A stretch of 64,000 nt of DNA. It comes from Chitinophagaceae bacterium. GTDB lineage: Bacteria; Bacteroidota; Bacteroidia; Chitinophagales; Chitinophagaceae. A program made the translations under genes and the position numbers. This document shows positions 43,847 through 54,802 of this stretch, in pieces. The notes under the pieces are model-generated. The model saw only the letters and a list, made by a program, of their open reading frames with translations. It did not search any database and was not told the origin of the DNA. Where the stretch lies: NCBI GenBank assembly GCA_017853575.1, contig JAFMJI010000001.1, positions 186,001-250,000 of the forward strand. The letters are read 5' to 3'. Position 1 is the first letter of the stretch. The number at the start of each line of letters is the position of its first letter.

Positions 43847-46539
43847 CGATCTCCTTCGAATCGGTAACTTCCAGATCCAACTTCATAAACCATGTAACCG
43901 TTTTCGGATCTCAGTAACCGAGCTGCGGATTCCACTGGGTCTTTTTTCCCATTCACAAGAATATTTTGTTTGGACGGAAAGTAAATGATCGCTGTGGTAT
44001 TGGCAGGAATGCTTGATTCCATCACTATACGATTGCCTTCAATTTTCCATCCATTGCTAACCTTTCCGTAATAGGTTTCAAAGGATGCGTTTGCATATTT
44101 AAGACTATCTACCACATATGGCTTGATCTGAATTTTTTTATACCCTACATTTCCTTCTGCATTGTCCATGCCAACAACACTTCTGTACATCCAATCTCCA
44201 ATAGCACCATATGCATAATGATTGAATGAATTCATACTGGCAGGCTCGAAAGTGCTATCAGGATGCATCCCTCCCCATCTTTCCCAGATGGTTGTTGCAC
44301 CCATCTTTACTGGATACAACCACGACGGAAATGTTTTTTGCATCAAAAGTTGATAGGCCACATCTGCTTTCCCAAACCTGGTCAACACTTCACACAAATA
44401 AGGAGTTCCTAAAAATCCAGTTGACAAATGCGTATTATATGATTTTATGTTTTCAACCAATCTGTCAACAGCAGCAGTACGTAAACCCTCGGGTAACATA
44501 TCAAAATGCAAAGCCAATACATAGGCGGTCTGGGTTCCTGAAATCAATCTTCCAGTTGATGTCATATATTCTTTTACATACGCCTCTTTCACTTTCTTCA
44601 ATCTTTCAGAATAAAATTGCGCATCTGTTTTATTGCCCAAAACATTTGCGGTATTGATCAACAATTGAAGTGAGTGTGCATAGAAACACTGTGCAATCAT
44701 ATACTTATCTGTTACTGCTGCTCTGCCATCATTGTCATCAAATGGCCTATAGAATAACCAGTCACCAAAATGAAAGCCTTTGTTCCAGAGATCATCCTTT
44801 GAATTTTGTTCCATATAACCAACCCATGCTTTCATGGATGCATATTGTTGTTCAAGAACTTTCTTGTCGCCATATACCAAATACATGTTCCAAGGAATGA
44901 TGGTTGCTACATCTGACCAACCGGTCGATCCTGCAGATCCTGCACCCAAAACATTTGGAATCACAAAAGGCACACTTCCATTTTGCAACTGATCAGCTTC
45001 TACATCCTTGAGCCATTTATTAAAGAAATTGTGAACATTAAAATTAAATGAAGCAGTTCTTGAAAAAACCTGTGCATCGCCTGTCCAACCTAAGCGCTCA
45101 TCGCGTTGTGGACAATCGGTTGGAACATCTAGGAAATTTCCTTTCTGGCCCCACTCAATATTATGCTGTAATTGATTTACCAAAGGATCCGAACTGGAAA
45201 AGCTTCCTGTAGCCTGCATATCTGAATGCAATACCATCGCAGTGAAATTTTCAGGGTTGATCTCACCTGGATATCCTTCTACTTTAATATACCTGAATCC
45301 AAAAAAAGTAAAATGCGGTTGAAATTCCTCTTCAGTTTTACCGGATAAAATATAGGTTGCTGTTGTTTTGGCCGACCTCATATTTTCTGTATAGAAATTA
45401 CCGAGCTTATCCAATACCTCTGCATGCTTGATTACAATTGCATCACCGGATTTTCCACTTGCCTTTACTTTTACCCAACCAACCAAATTCTGTCCAAAAT
45501 CCAACACCTTTTCTCCTTTTGGTGTGGTGAATATTCTGACAGGATGAATATTTTCATGTACTGTGATTTTTTCATTTTCTGTTGCAATTAAATGATGGTA
45601 GCCGGCATTTAAAATTTTTACACTTTTCCATTGACTATCATTAAAATCTGGAAGATCCCATCCCGCCTGATCTTTGCGGGCGTCAATTTCTTCACCGTGA
45701 TAAATTTCATTTGTCAAAATGGCCCCATAAGATGACTTCCAATTTTCATCTGTAGAAAAATAATCTCTTGAACCGTCTGTATACACAACATTCACCTGCA
45801 TCAACAAACCAAGTTCCTTCCCATAAATATCAACATTGTTTGTCCAACCAAGTGTCCCCCTGAACCACCCATTACCGATTATAGCAGCAAGTGCATTCTT
45901 CCCTTTTTTAAGTAAAGATGAAACATCATATACCTGATATTGCAAACGCTTTTTATAGCTTGTCCAACCTGGAGTAAGATAGGCATCACCAATTTTTTTT
46001 CCATTGATGGATGCCTGATACATGCCTTGTGAAGTGATATACGCAGTAGCCTGAGCAATTTCTTTTTTGATTTGAATATTATTCCTAAAGTATTGCGCTG
46101 GTCTGCTTTTCTTGTCTTCTTCAAATCCAATGCCGATCCACTTTGCACTCCATGCACTTGAATCAAAAAAGGCAGTTTGAAAACTTGCCAAAGGCGACCA
46201 TGGAGAAAGATTGCCATGATTGTCCCATACCCTTACTTGCCAGTTATATTTAGTGTCCTGATCCAATGACTGACCATTGTATTGAACAAATACGGATTGA
46301 TCAGATGCTATTTTTCCGGTTGTCCAAACACTTTTTTTTCCTTTTTTTACTACCAACTCATATGCAACCTGTTTTGTTGAAGGCATTGATGCATTTATTT
46401 TCCAGATGAATCTAGGTTTACTGGTAGAAATTCCAACCGGATTGGTCATTTGCTCACACAACATTTGATAGATGGTTAGCTGAGCGTAGATTGATTGATA
46501 AACAACAGTCAAGAGAAAACACACTAAAAGTTTTCGCAT
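43843..46539 (-). CDS. Alpha-L-rhamnosidase, glycoside hydrolase family 78
   Basis: This 898-residue exported enzyme has a signal peptide (MRKLLVCFLLTVVYQSIYAQ), N-terminal beta-sandwich domains (about 25-390, including the Bac_rhamnosid_N region WSAKWIGIGFE) and an (alpha/alpha)6 catalytic domain with CPQRDERLGWTGDAQVF, containing the acidic residues of GH78, and WERWGGMHPD. It cuts terminal alpha-L-rhamnose from glycosides or polysaccharides. The C-terminus is not a T9SS domain, so it is probably periplasmic. It is the last gene of a run of exported hydrolases, 15 bases after the sulfatase gene. Confidence 0.93.
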   Translation of the reverse strand: MRKLLVCFLLTVVYQSIYAQLTIYQMLCEQMTNPVGISTSKPRFIWKINASMPSTKQVAYELVVKKGKKSVWTTGKIASDQSVFVQYNGQSLDQDTKYNWQVRVWDNHGNLSPWSPLASFQTAFFDSSAWSAKWIGIGFEEDKKSRPAQYFRNNIQIKKEIAQATAYITSQGMYQASINGKKIGDAYLTPGWTSYKKRLQYQVYDVSSLLKKGKNALAAIIGNGWFRGTLGWTNNVDIYGKELGLLMQVNVVYTDGSRDYFSTDENWKSSYGAILTNEIYHGEEIDARKDQAGWDLPDFNDSQWKSVKILNAGYHHLIATENEKITVHENIHPVRIFTTPKGEKVLDFGQNLVGWVKVKASGKSGDAIVIKHAEVLDKLGNFYTENMRSAKTTATYILSGKTEEEFQPHFTFFGFRYIKVEGYPGEINPENFTAMVLHSDMQATGSFSSSDPLVNQLQHNIEWGQKGNFLDVPTDCPQRDERLGWTGDAQVFSRTASFNFNVHNFFNKWLKDVEADQLQNGSVPFVIPNVLGAGSAGSTGWSDVATIIPWNMYLVYGDKKVLEQQYASMKAWVGYMEQNSKDDLWNKGFHFGDWLFYRPFDDNDGRAAVTDKYMIAQCFYAHSLQLLINTANVLGNKTDAQFYSERLKKVKEAYVKEYMTSTGRLISGTQTAYVLALHFDMLPEGLRTAAVDRLVENIKSYNTHLSTGFLGTPYLCEVLTRFGKADVAYQLLMQKTFPSWLYPVKMGATTIWERWGGMHPDSTFEPASMNSFNHYAYGAIGDWMYRSVVGMDNAEGNVGYKKIQIKPYVVDSLKYANASFETYYGKVSNGWKIEGNRIVMESSIPANTTAIIYFPSKQNILVNGKKDPVESAARLLRSENGYMVYEVGSGSYRFEGDR

Positions 46540-46554
46540 ATACTTAAGATTAAT

Positions 46555-48012
46555 TTATTGATAGTGAATAACAGCAGCTGGTCTCGTATTCTTCCCTTTT
46601 CGATTTTGAAGATCATCCCCTAAATCTTCTCTTGCTTCTTCAGCCAGAGACTCCAGCATTTTTACAATTTGAGGATACTGCTCTTGCACATCATATCTTT
46701 CACCAGGATCCCTTCTCAAATCATACAATGCTTTCGGCATCAATACATCTTCAGGAGATTTACCAGGAAATCCATCCATACCGGGTGCCTGACCTTCATA
46801 TGACCTGGAAGGATGTTCAAATACAAGCTTCCATTGATCTTTTCGAACAGCCTCCAATGAATTTTTGCGATAGTAATAATAAAATGTTTCACGAGGATGA
46901 AGTGTGAGATTTCCTTTAATCAATGCAGATAAATCAACTCCATCAATTTTATGATCCGACAATTTGGTTTGAGTAACCGTAGCAATTGTTGGCATGATAT
47001 CTATGGTAGAGCTCAATTGATTGATTACAACTCCCGAAGGAATGGTTCCTTTCCACCTCATGATACAGGGAACACGGTGTCCGCCCTCATAACTCGTTCC
47101 CTTCCCTTCTCGCAATCCACCTGTAGTTCCTGCATGATTGCCAAAATTGAACCAGGGACCATTATCGCTTGTAAATATGATAAGTGTATTATTGTCGAGT
47201 CCTAATGTTTTTAATCGATTCAATATTCTGCCAACATTTGCATCAATTTCCTGAATCACATCTCCATACAAGCCTTGTTTACTTTTTCCTTTAAATTTTT
47301 CACTCGCATTGATGGGGACATGTGGCATTGGATGAGCGAGATATAAGAAAAAAGGATTGGATTTATTTTTCTCAATGAAGCTTATCGCCTTATCAGTAAG
47401 TCGCTCTGTAAGCATAGCCTGATCATCAAGCGTATTGATTGTTTCAATTTTTTCATCTCCTTGAATAAGTGGTAAAGGTGGATACCCTGATTTGTTCGTG
47501 CCTTGTTTTGCGGGTGTGCCATCATACCAAACTGGCCACATGTCATTTGAATAAGGAATTCCAAAATATTCGTCAAAGCCATGGCTTTTGGGCAGATACC
47601 CTTTTGTATCTCCCAGGTGCCATTTACCAAATGCTGCAGTTGCATAATTTTTTTGTTTCAGCATTTCAGGAATTGTCAGCTCATCAAGTGACAAACCTGT
47701 GCCAGCCTTAGGCCATAAAGCACCTGATATTCCTACCCTGTTTGCATAACAACCTGTTAAGAGTGAAGCCCTGGAGGCTGAACACACAGCTTGACTGGTC
47801 AGAAAATTCGTAAACCGAATTCCCTCTGCAGCCATCTTGTCCAAGAATGGTGTTTGAATATTCAAAGCACCATAACACGACAAATCCCCGTACCCCATAT
47901 CATCCATATAAATAAGAATGATATTGGGCAGGGGACCTGCAGTGTAATTTTTTTGTTGAAATGAAGTACTGATTCCAGCAAGCAGTACAACAAATAAAAT
48001 CTTTTTAAACAT
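46555..48012 (-). CDS. Sulfatase (arylsulfatase type, S1 family)
   Basis: This 485-residue exported sulfatase has a signal peptide (about 1-17) and the metal ligands D37 and D38 in IILIYMDDMGYGDL. The catalytic cysteine to be converted to formylglycine is C77 in the motif C-S-A-S-R (CSASRASLLTG), which has alanine in place of the usual proline. GKWHLGDTKGYLPKSHGFD and FTSDNGPW are further S1 markers. It removes sulfate from carbohydrates or other esters. A maturation enzyme is not adjacent. Gene neighbours suggest a sulfated rhamnose-containing substrate, which is inference. Confidence 0.92.
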   Translation of the reverse strand: MFKKILFVVLLAGISTSFQQKNYTAGPLPNIILIYMDDMGYGDLSCYGALNIQTPFLDKMAAEGIRFTNFLTSQAVCSASRASLLTGCYANRVGISGALWPKAGTGLSLDELTIPEMLKQKNYATAAFGKWHLGDTKGYLPKSHGFDEYFGIPYSNDMWPVWYDGTPAKQGTNKSGYPPLPLIQGDEKIETINTLDDQAMLTERLTDKAISFIEKNKSNPFFLYLAHPMPHVPINASEKFKGKSKQGLYGDVIQEIDANVGRILNRLKTLGLDNNTLIIFTSDNGPWFNFGNHAGTTGGLREGKGTSYEGGHRVPCIMRWKGTIPSGVVINQLSSTIDIMPTIATVTQTKLSDHKIDGVDLSALIKGNLTLHPRETFYYYYRKNSLEAVRKDQWKLVFEHPSRSYEGQAPGMDGFPGKSPEDVLMPKALYDLRRDPGERYDVQEQYPQIVKMLESLAEEAREDLGDDLQNRKGKNTRPAAVIHYQ

Positions 48013-48049
48013 GGCAATTGTTGGCTATACCATGAATATAAGATTTTTT

Positions 48050-51000
48050 TTATTGCGGAAGGATCACATTGTTCACTCCAAGTGTCCTGCACAATTGATT
48101 ATAAGCAGCAACATCGCTTGAAAGCAGTTCTTTCATTTGTCCTTCATATTTTAACCAATCCGCATGCAAATCATTGTAACGTTTTTCTTGACCTTTTGTA
48201 GTATACGGAACCGTTCCACTCAATTCGCCATGCACAAAAATGATGTTAGCACTAAGTTTATTTACAAAATTGATAATGTCATCATAAGATTGCGCTTTGG
48301 GCTGAATCAACTTTTCCTCCCATTGTTTTATTTTTTCAATGATTGCCTTACCCTTCTTAACAACTTCCGCTTTGCTTTCATCAGCATCGATCAGCTTATT
48401 TACAGCACTGATTTGTTTCGACAACGCATTCATCTTATTTACCGCAACATGGATGTCTGTCATGTCTTTTTCTAGTTTTTTAAGCAGCTCATCCTGTAAA
48501 ACATAATCAGACATAGAAAAATTCAATCTCGGATCTGCATTCAAATGCAAAGGGGTTGATTGTTCTGCACCATCTGCCTTCAACACAACGGTATAATCTC
48601 CCGGAATAATTTTTCCTCCACTGTAATTGCCTTCAATATATACATTATCAATTGTTGGCATATTGGGTCTTTTTAAATTCCACACCAATCGATTGAGTCC
48701 CTTTTTTGCAGAAAGAACTGGTTCTCCTTTAAGACTATTATTGGTAGCAGGCACTTCGATGCTTTTGTTGCTGAATGTTCTCACAAGGTTTCCTTTTGAA
48801 TCCCTGATCTCTAAAGTCAAATGCTTAACTGAATCTGTTGGCAAATGATAATAAATAACAGCCCCAGTCGCAGGATTTGAAGAGGTAGTAACCGGATATT
48901 TTTCTGTTGTATCATCATCGTTGCTGTCAAAAATACTATACCCTGAAACCCTGTATGCGCCTACAATTGGCAACAATTTCAAGTTCTGCTGATCATCATA
49001 ACTTCTGAGTGGCTGCATTTCATCTAAAATCCAAAATGCTCTTCCCTGGGTAGCGGCTATCAAGTTGTTTTGATGAATTTTTAAATCAGTGATTGGCGTT
49101 ATAGGTAAATTTCTTTGGAATTTATTCCATGAATTACCTGCATCAAAAGAAACATACAATCCTGTTTCAGTTCCAGCAAACAACAACCCTTTTCTTACCT
49201 GATCTTCCCTTACCACTCTCACACAAGCTCCATAAGGCAATCCATTCACGATTTTCGTCCAGGTCTTTCCATAGTCGTTTGATTTATATGCGATAGGAGT
49301 AAAGTCATTCAATTTGTATTTGGTTGCAGCAATATAAACGGTTGCAGGATCATGAGGAGACACTTCAATTGCGTTGACCAAACATTCACCTAAATCTGCA
49401 GGTGTAATATTGTTCCAAGTTTTACCATCATCCTTTGTTACATGTACCAATCCGTCATCGCTGCCTGTATACATCACACCTTTTTCTTTGTCAGACTCCA
49501 TGAAATAGGATATCGTGCAATAATTTTCACCACCTGCACCTTCATTGGTATATGGATATCCACTGATGCCCATTTTAGTTGTATCATGTGTAGTTAGGTC
49601 TGGTGATATCACTTCCCAAGATTTTCCCATATCTCTGGTTCTGAACAATCTATTTCCTGCATGATAAAAAACATTCTTCTCATGTTTAGAATAAGCAATG
49701 GGTGCATTCCAGTTAAAACGATACGTCATATCCTTGGGTTGCATGGCTTGGTATTGCATCGGATAAACCATCACTCCAACTCCTTCACCTGTTTCTGTAT
49801 CCAATAATTCAATGGTTCCCTGATAACTTCCACCCATTACATATCTTGGATTGTTGGGATCAAACCCAAGAAATGCCGACTCTCCTCCTGCAGAATATGA
49901 CCATTGACGATCGCCAATACTTCCACCCTGTGTGTTTCTGCTAGCAATTTTTACAGAGGTATTGTCTTGCTGACCGGCATATATATTATATGGAAAGAGA
50001 TTGTCTACACTAATTCGATAGAACTGAGCAGTTGGCTGATTGTTTTGACTCGTCCACGCTTTTCCGCCATTGAATGTTACGGCGGCACCTCCATCATTTG
50101 AGATGACGATATTTTGATTGTTAGTTGGATTGATCCAAAGTTGATGATAGTCGCCATGCGTTCCAGAAATATTGGTCCAAGTATTTCCACCATCAGTAGA
50201 TTTCAAACCTGCAGCACTCAATACGTAAACAGTATTTTCATGTTGAGGATCAGCAAATACTTCAATATAGTACCAGGCCCTAGAAACCAGGCGATGGTCT
50301 TTGCTGACTCTTTTCCAGTTAGATCCGCCATCATTGGAAGCGAACAATCCGCCTTGTTCTTTTTCTGTATCACTCTCTACCAATGCATATACTTTATTTG
50401 AATTGGCTCGTGAAACTGAAATTGCCATTTTGCCCAATTCATTTGGCAATCCTTGTTGAATTTTAAACCAAGTTTCTCCGCCATCTGTGCTCTTGTACAA
50501 ACCGCTTCCTTTGCCTCCACTTTGCATAGCCCAAGGTAAACGACGGTGATCCCACATTGCCGCATATAATATCCTTGGATTGTTCATGTCCATGCTCAAA
50601 TCCACGCAGCCAGTATTTTCATCAACAAACAAAATATTTTTCCAAGTCTTTCCACCATCATCAGATTTATAAATACCTCTTTCTTTCGATGGCCCATGCA
50701 ATGCGCCTTGAGCCGCAACATAGACCAGATCTGGATTTGATGGATGAATGCGAACACTTGAAATATGTCTTGTCAATTCCAATCCCAAATGTTTCCATGT
50801 TTTTCCAGCATCCGTTGAACGATAAACACCATCCCCGTAAGAAGTCATCACACCTCTTGGTGCATGTTCACCCATTCCAACAAAAACCACATTTGGATCA
50901 GATTCAGAAACGGCAACAGCTCCAACTGATCCAGTATTGAAATAACCATCTGAAATATTCTTCCAAGTCTGTCCTGCATCTTCAGTCTTCCAAACACCAC

Positions 51001-51244
51001 CGCCCGTGGTTCCCATGTAGTAAACCAGTGGATTGTTTTTAACCCCCGAAGAAGTTACTGAACGTCCGCCTCGAGTTGGGCCAAGGTTCCTCCAGTAAAC
51101 TGGTTTAAAATAATTATCAAGGTTCAAAGCTGGAGACTCTACTGCAATTGATTTGGCAATTGATTTTTTTTGAGCAATGCCATTGATGCTTAACAAATAC
51201 AACATCGAAAGGAATAGCATTGTACGGGTAATGGAAATAGACAT
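48050..51244 (-). CDS. Exported BNR/sortilin-like beta-propeller protein
   Basis: This 1064-residue protein has a signal peptide (about 1-24) and many BNR/Asp-box type repeats (e.g. [69 protein letters not shown]), which build one or two propellers up to about residue 720. The C-terminal third (about 740-1064) holds a beta-sandwich-like segment ([15 protein letters not shown]) and a helical tail. Such proteins are common in Bacteroidota and resemble VPS10/sortilin propellers or GH74-like enzymes, but catalytic acids for GH74 cannot be assigned. The function is unknown; binding or hydrolysis of extracellular material is likely. Confidence 0.8.
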   Translation of the reverse strand: MSISITRTMLFLSMLYLLSINGIAQKKSIAKSIAVESPALNLDNYFKPVYWRNLGPTRGGRSVTSSGVKNNPLVYYMGTTGGGVWKTEDAGQTWKNISDGYFNTGSVGAVAVSESDPNVVFVGMGEHAPRGVMTSYGDGVYRSTDAGKTWKHLGLELTRHISSVRIHPSNPDLVYVAAQGALHGPSKERGIYKSDDGGKTWKNILFVDENTGCVDLSMDMNNPRILYAAMWDHRRLPWAMQSGGKGSGLYKSTDGGETWFKIQQGLPNELGKMAISVSRANSNKVYALVESDTEKEQGGLFASNDGGSNWKRVSKDHRLVSRAWYYIEVFADPQHENTVYVLSAAGLKSTDGGNTWTNISGTHGDYHQLWINPTNNQNIVISNDGGAAVTFNGGKAWTSQNNQPTAQFYRISVDNLFPYNIYAGQQDNTSVKIASRNTQGGSIGDRQWSYSAGGESAFLGFDPNNPRYVMGGSYQGTIELLDTETGEGVGVMVYPMQYQAMQPKDMTYRFNWNAPIAYSKHEKNVFYHAGNRLFRTRDMGKSWEVISPDLTTHDTTKMGISGYPYTNEGAGGENYCTISYFMESDKEKGVMYTGSDDGLVHVTKDDGKTWNNITPADLGECLVNAIEVSPHDPATVYIAATKYKLNDFTPIAYKSNDYGKTWTKIVNGLPYGACVRVVREDQVRKGLLFAGTETGLYVSFDAGNSWNKFQRNLPITPITDLKIHQNNLIAATQGRAFWILDEMQPLRSYDDQQNLKLLPIVGAYRVSGYSIFDSNDDDTTEKYPVTTSSNPATGAVIYYHLPTDSVKHLTLEIRDSKGNLVRTFSNKSIEVPATNNSLKGEPVLSAKKGLNRLVWNLKRPNMPTIDNVYIEGNYSGGKIIPGDYTVVLKADGAEQSTPLHLNADPRLNFSMSDYVLQDELLKKLEKDMTDIHVAVNKMNALSKQISAVNKLIDADESKAEVVKKGKAIIEKIKQWEEKLIQPKAQSYDDIINFVNKLSANIIFVHGELSGTVPYTTKGQEKRYNDLHADWLKYEGQMKELLSSDVAAYNQLCRTLGVNNVILPQ

Positions 51245-51297
51245 TTTTTTTGATTTTTGGATTTCTAAGATAGGTATTTAAAGAAGCTGTTCAATTT

Positions 51298-52350
51298 TTA
51301 GTACCTGAAAAATGGATTTAGGTAAAGCCTTGTTCCATTTTTCTGAATTAATTCAACCCTCACATAAGTGTCAGAAGGCATGAAATGATATCCAATTCCG
51401 GTCTTCCTCGTTTGCAGATCCATCAATTTTCCGTGTTGACCTATCAACCTAATTGTATCAATCACACTCGAAAAATGTATTTCAAAAAAATCATTGTGTA
51501 CTGCAACGGATTGTAATATATTTTTAATTGATTCAATTTGACTTCTTTTCTGCTTTAAGTTCTCGTTGCCTTCGGGTGCCCAAACTGTGAAATAATTTCC
51601 TTCTTTCAATGATGTCATCAGGCCATATCGATTCGATTTTGCTGCAAAAACAATATTGTAAAATTTACCAAGCAGTTTGTTATCAAAAACATCGTGAACA
51701 TCATCATTGGCAAGTGTAAATACCGGGTGGCCCGATGATAAAGCCGCATCCCAGGCGGAGAATGACTGTGCCTGTGGATTCAATACTTCAATGAAATCGT
51801 AATTATATAGCTGTTCAAAATCTTCTCTTTTATACCCACTCAACATATCAGGGTGATTCAATGCAATCAATACATTTGGATCTTCTGCTATTTTGTTGAT
51901 GATATGCTGTTTGTTATGAATGCTTTGCGGAAATACATAATCCTTCCACTGTACCTTGCTGGCACCGATTACGAGTTGATGCGTTTTTTTAAAATTAATT
52001 CCGTGTTCATACACTGGGATGTAATTGCCCTGATAGTGATTGAACGTGTCAATATTAAAATATTGAGAAACTGCATGAAACGTATAACCTAAACTATCGT
52101 ATCGCCGCCATACGTCACCTCCATTCCCTTTGCCATTGGTCAAGCCCTTCCATGCCTTGGTATGAGCATGGAAATTTGCAACTGCGATATCGGATGAATC
52201 AATATGTTGATATGGATTATAAATGTTCTTTCCTGCAAATGGTTTTGATGCCGGAAATTCTATCGCAGGACATAAAACATACTGGTCAATCAATAGCCAG
52301 CTGATGCCAAGCATTGGCAATGCCAGTAAAATCAATAGAATTTTTTTCAT
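51298..52350 (-). CDS. Exported PHP-like metal-dependent hydrolase
   Basis: This 350-residue protein has an N-terminal membrane anchor or signal (MKKILLILLALPMLGISWLLI). It then shows scattered metal-binding patterns of a PHP-type phosphoesterase: NFHAHTKAW near residue 60, VYEHGINF, ALNHPDML and LANDDVHDVF. There is no recognised longer domain. It probably acts in the periplasm as a metal-dependent hydrolase. It follows the YncE/phosphoesterase gene (28-base gap) in the exported hydrolase run, which suits a shared role in phosphate or organic-ester breakdown, but this is inference. Confidence 0.6.
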   Translation of the reverse strand: MKKILLILLALPMLGISWLLIDQYVLCPAIEFPASKPFAGKNIYNPYQHIDSSDIAVANFHAHTKAWKGLTNGKGNGGDVWRRYDSLGYTFHAVSQYFNIDTFNHYQGNYIPVYEHGINFKKTHQLVIGASKVQWKDYVFPQSIHNKQHIINKIAEDPNVLIALNHPDMLSGYKREDFEQLYNYDFIEVLNPQAQSFSAWDAALSSGHPVFTLANDDVHDVFDNKLLGKFYNIVFAAKSNRYGLMTSLKEGNYFTVWAPEGNENLKQKRSQIESIKNILQSVAVHNDFFEIHFSSVIDTIRLIGQHGKLMDLQTRKTGIGYHFMPSDTYVRVELIQKNGTRLYLNPFFRY

Positions 52351-52378
52351 CAGCGTATCCTTGGCGAAACGTTACACA

Positions 52379-54796
52379 CTAATCATCATCTCCATCATCT
52401 TCTTTCAACTTGAGGAATGCAGCTCGTTTTGGACCAGGAAATGGAATGTTGCCTTTGATTGCATGCCACAATACTTTGTTGAATTCAATATCATTGTTGG
52501 CATCTTCTTTTGCAAAATTGAACTTTTCTGATTTTCTCTGCCACTCACTCATCGCTGTGGTCTTCTGATGTAAATCGACATCTGGAACAATGGCTTTGTA
52601 ATTGAATGGCTTTGCAGTATTATCAAAGCAGCGCCACATAGGAGTTGCAGCTGCATCATATTGAGTCATGGGAGCCATTCCTAATATCAGTTCCATTGTA
52701 CGCAACATAGATGAAGTTGTATATGGAGTATGATCGACAAATCCGCGTTTAACAAAGCCGCCTGCAACATATGCAGTACTTCTATGTGCGTCTACATGAT
52801 CAGCACCATTTTGTGCATCATCTTCCAACATAAAAACAGCAGTTTCATTCCAAATGGAGCTTTTTGAAAGCGCCTCAATAAACAGTCCAACTGCCAAATC
52901 ATTGTCTGCAACATGCGCATACGGTGTTGGCCTACCCAACCTAACACCCTCTGTATGATCATTGCCAAATCGCACGGTGTTAAAGCTTGGCAATTTCCCA
53001 ATGGCAAGCAATGAATCAAAATCATGTTTCCAAGCCCGGTAACGAGTAGTATCAGGTATGTATAAACTATATTCAGGATAACTGGCGCAAAAATGATTGT
53101 TCAAAACAGACAAAGTTGGTTTGCCGCCCGACATGAACTCGCCGTATGTTCTGTATGAAACTCCATATCGATTGCAATTGGTCCAGATAAATCCAGCCTT
53201 GTTGTTCGCAATCTCTCTTTCTCCCTCGCCACCATAGGTTCCTCCTCTTCCACCATAACTGGATGGCCATGTTTTTTCCAAATAATCATTGGCCAATGCC
53301 CCCATGCTCCAGTTGTGCCCGTCTGCACTCACTTCTGCATCTACATAAAAATTATCCAATAAAACGAATTGATCAACCAATGCATGTTGATTAGGAGTGT
53401 ATTTTTTTCCAAACAGTACTAAAGATGTGTCTCCATTGCCCTTTTCAACATCACCTAGTATCTGATCATATGTTCTATTTTCTTTGATCACATAGAATAC
53501 ATATTTGATAGGAGACTTTTCGCCCAACTTCATTGGGATTGGATTTCCCTGATTTGCAACGCCCGCTATTTCTGTTTTTTGAGGAGAATAAGGAGCATTC
53601 TCATACACCCGACGAGTATATGAATCAAGTGTTTCCTGCTTGGGGACATCGATAATACTCATCGTTCCTTTGAACAAACCACCGATATATTCAACCTGAG
53701 ATCCATCTTTCACCTGGAATCCATGGTGAATCACATCTTCCTTTTTTCTTAGGGGTGAAGGACCAAATGGATTGGGCTTTGATGTCATTCCTTTTCCATT
53801 GGCTACCCATATTTTTCCATTGATAAACCTCACTGAAGTTGGATACCAACCAACAGGGATAAATCCTTTTGGCTTGCTGTTACCTGGAGTGCTTACATCA
53901 AAGGTGGCAATACAGTTATTGTCTGCATTGGCAATATATAATCTCTTGGCGGCTGGATCCAGTGCAATACTATTTGTAGTGGACCCGCTTGGTGAGTTGG
54001 GGTAAAGTGCTGCATCCAATGTTTCAATCACTACTTTTTTATTTACATCAATTACTGAAACAGAATTATCATTTGCATTACATACATATAGAAATCTACT
54101 GTCATTGGTCAACAGCATTTCATTTGGATTATCTCCCACCGCAACAGGTTGTTTCCAACGATTATTTTTTGTATCAAAGACCAATACTTTATCACAACCC
54201 CAGCAAGTGATATACAATTCATTCGATTTGGGAGCATATTTACAATCATACGCTTCAGCATCCAAACCATATTTATTTAAAATGCTTTTTGTTTTAAGGT
54301 CGATGACATAAAGCATTTTATCTTCTCTGGTTACAACATATAAAATATTGCTTGCCTCATCCAATGAAATTCCGGCAGGACCAACCTTAACTGGCCATGG
54401 GCGATCGAGCGTTATACTATCAACGCGTTTTAATTTCTGGTTGGCTATTTCATATTTCAAAATGCGGTTATCATGTCCGCCTGAAACATAAATATATTTT
54501 TCGTCAGAAGTAAAAACAATGCCATACCATGACTTTTCAACCTCCACCTGATCGAGGATACTTTCAGATTTCACATCAATCAACTGAATCGTCTGTGTGC
54601 TCTGGCCATTGTTTGTGACGGCAAGATATTTTGATGATTTACTTACAGCAATATTCAATGGAAGATCTCCCAGTTCAAAAGATTTTCCCACCGGACTGAT
54701 CTTCCAACCATTTGGAAGTTGAACCTGCTGTGGCAATTGCTGTGATTGTCCAACCATTATGATGAACAAGAGGAGGAATGAAAACAATATTTTCAT
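52379..54796 (-). CDS. Bifunctional YncE-type propeller / phosphoesterase protein
   Basis: This 805-residue exported protein has a signal peptide (about 1-18). A YVTN/YncE-type beta propeller covers about 30-360 with repeats like LYVCNANDNSVSVIDVNKK and LYIANADNNCIATFDV. A phosphoesterase (alkaline-phosphatase superfamily) domain follows at about 420-770 with YVIKENRTYDQILGD, HNWSMGALANDY and DDAQNGADHVDAHRS. The fusion is a recurring architecture in Bacteroidota. The second domain is the PF04185-like type that includes phospholipase C and acid phosphatases; metal ligands seem present. The substrate is unknown. Confidence 0.85.
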   Translation of the reverse strand: MKILFSFLLLFIIMVGQSQQLPQQVQLPNGWKISPVGKSFELGDLPLNIAVSKSSKYLAVTNNGQSTQTIQLIDVKSESILDQVEVEKSWYGIVFTSDEKYIYVSGGHDNRILKYEIANQKLKRVDSITLDRPWPVKVGPAGISLDEASNILYVVTREDKMLYVIDLKTKSILNKYGLDAEAYDCKYAPKSNELYITCWGCDKVLVFDTKNNRWKQPVAVGDNPNEMLLTNDSRFLYVCNANDNSVSVIDVNKKVVIETLDAALYPNSPSGSTTNSIALDPAAKRLYIANADNNCIATFDVSTPGNSKPKGFIPVGWYPTSVRFINGKIWVANGKGMTSKPNPFGPSPLRKKEDVIHHGFQVKDGSQVEYIGGLFKGTMSIIDVPKQETLDSYTRRVYENAPYSPQKTEIAGVANQGNPIPMKLGEKSPIKYVFYVIKENRTYDQILGDVEKGNGDTSLVLFGKKYTPNQHALVDQFVLLDNFYVDAEVSADGHNWSMGALANDYLEKTWPSSYGGRGGTYGGEGEREIANNKAGFIWTNCNRYGVSYRTYGEFMSGGKPTLSVLNNHFCASYPEYSLYIPDTTRYRAWKHDFDSLLAIGKLPSFNTVRFGNDHTEGVRLGRPTPYAHVADNDLAVGLFIEALSKSSIWNETAVFMLEDDAQNGADHVDAHRSTAYVAGGFVKRGFVDHTPYTTSSMLRTMELILGMAPMTQYDAAATPMWRCFDNTAKPFNYKAIVPDVDLHQKTTAMSEWQRKSEKFNFAKEDANNDIEFNKVLWHAIKGNIPFPGPKRAAFLKLKEDDGDDD

Positions 54797-54802
54797 ATGG
54801 GA

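Noticed and set aside
43843-48012. Polysaccharide utilization locus (PUL)
   Set aside because: GH78 and a sulfatase are present, but there is no SusC/SusD pair, sensor or other glycosidase, so I do not call it a PUL.
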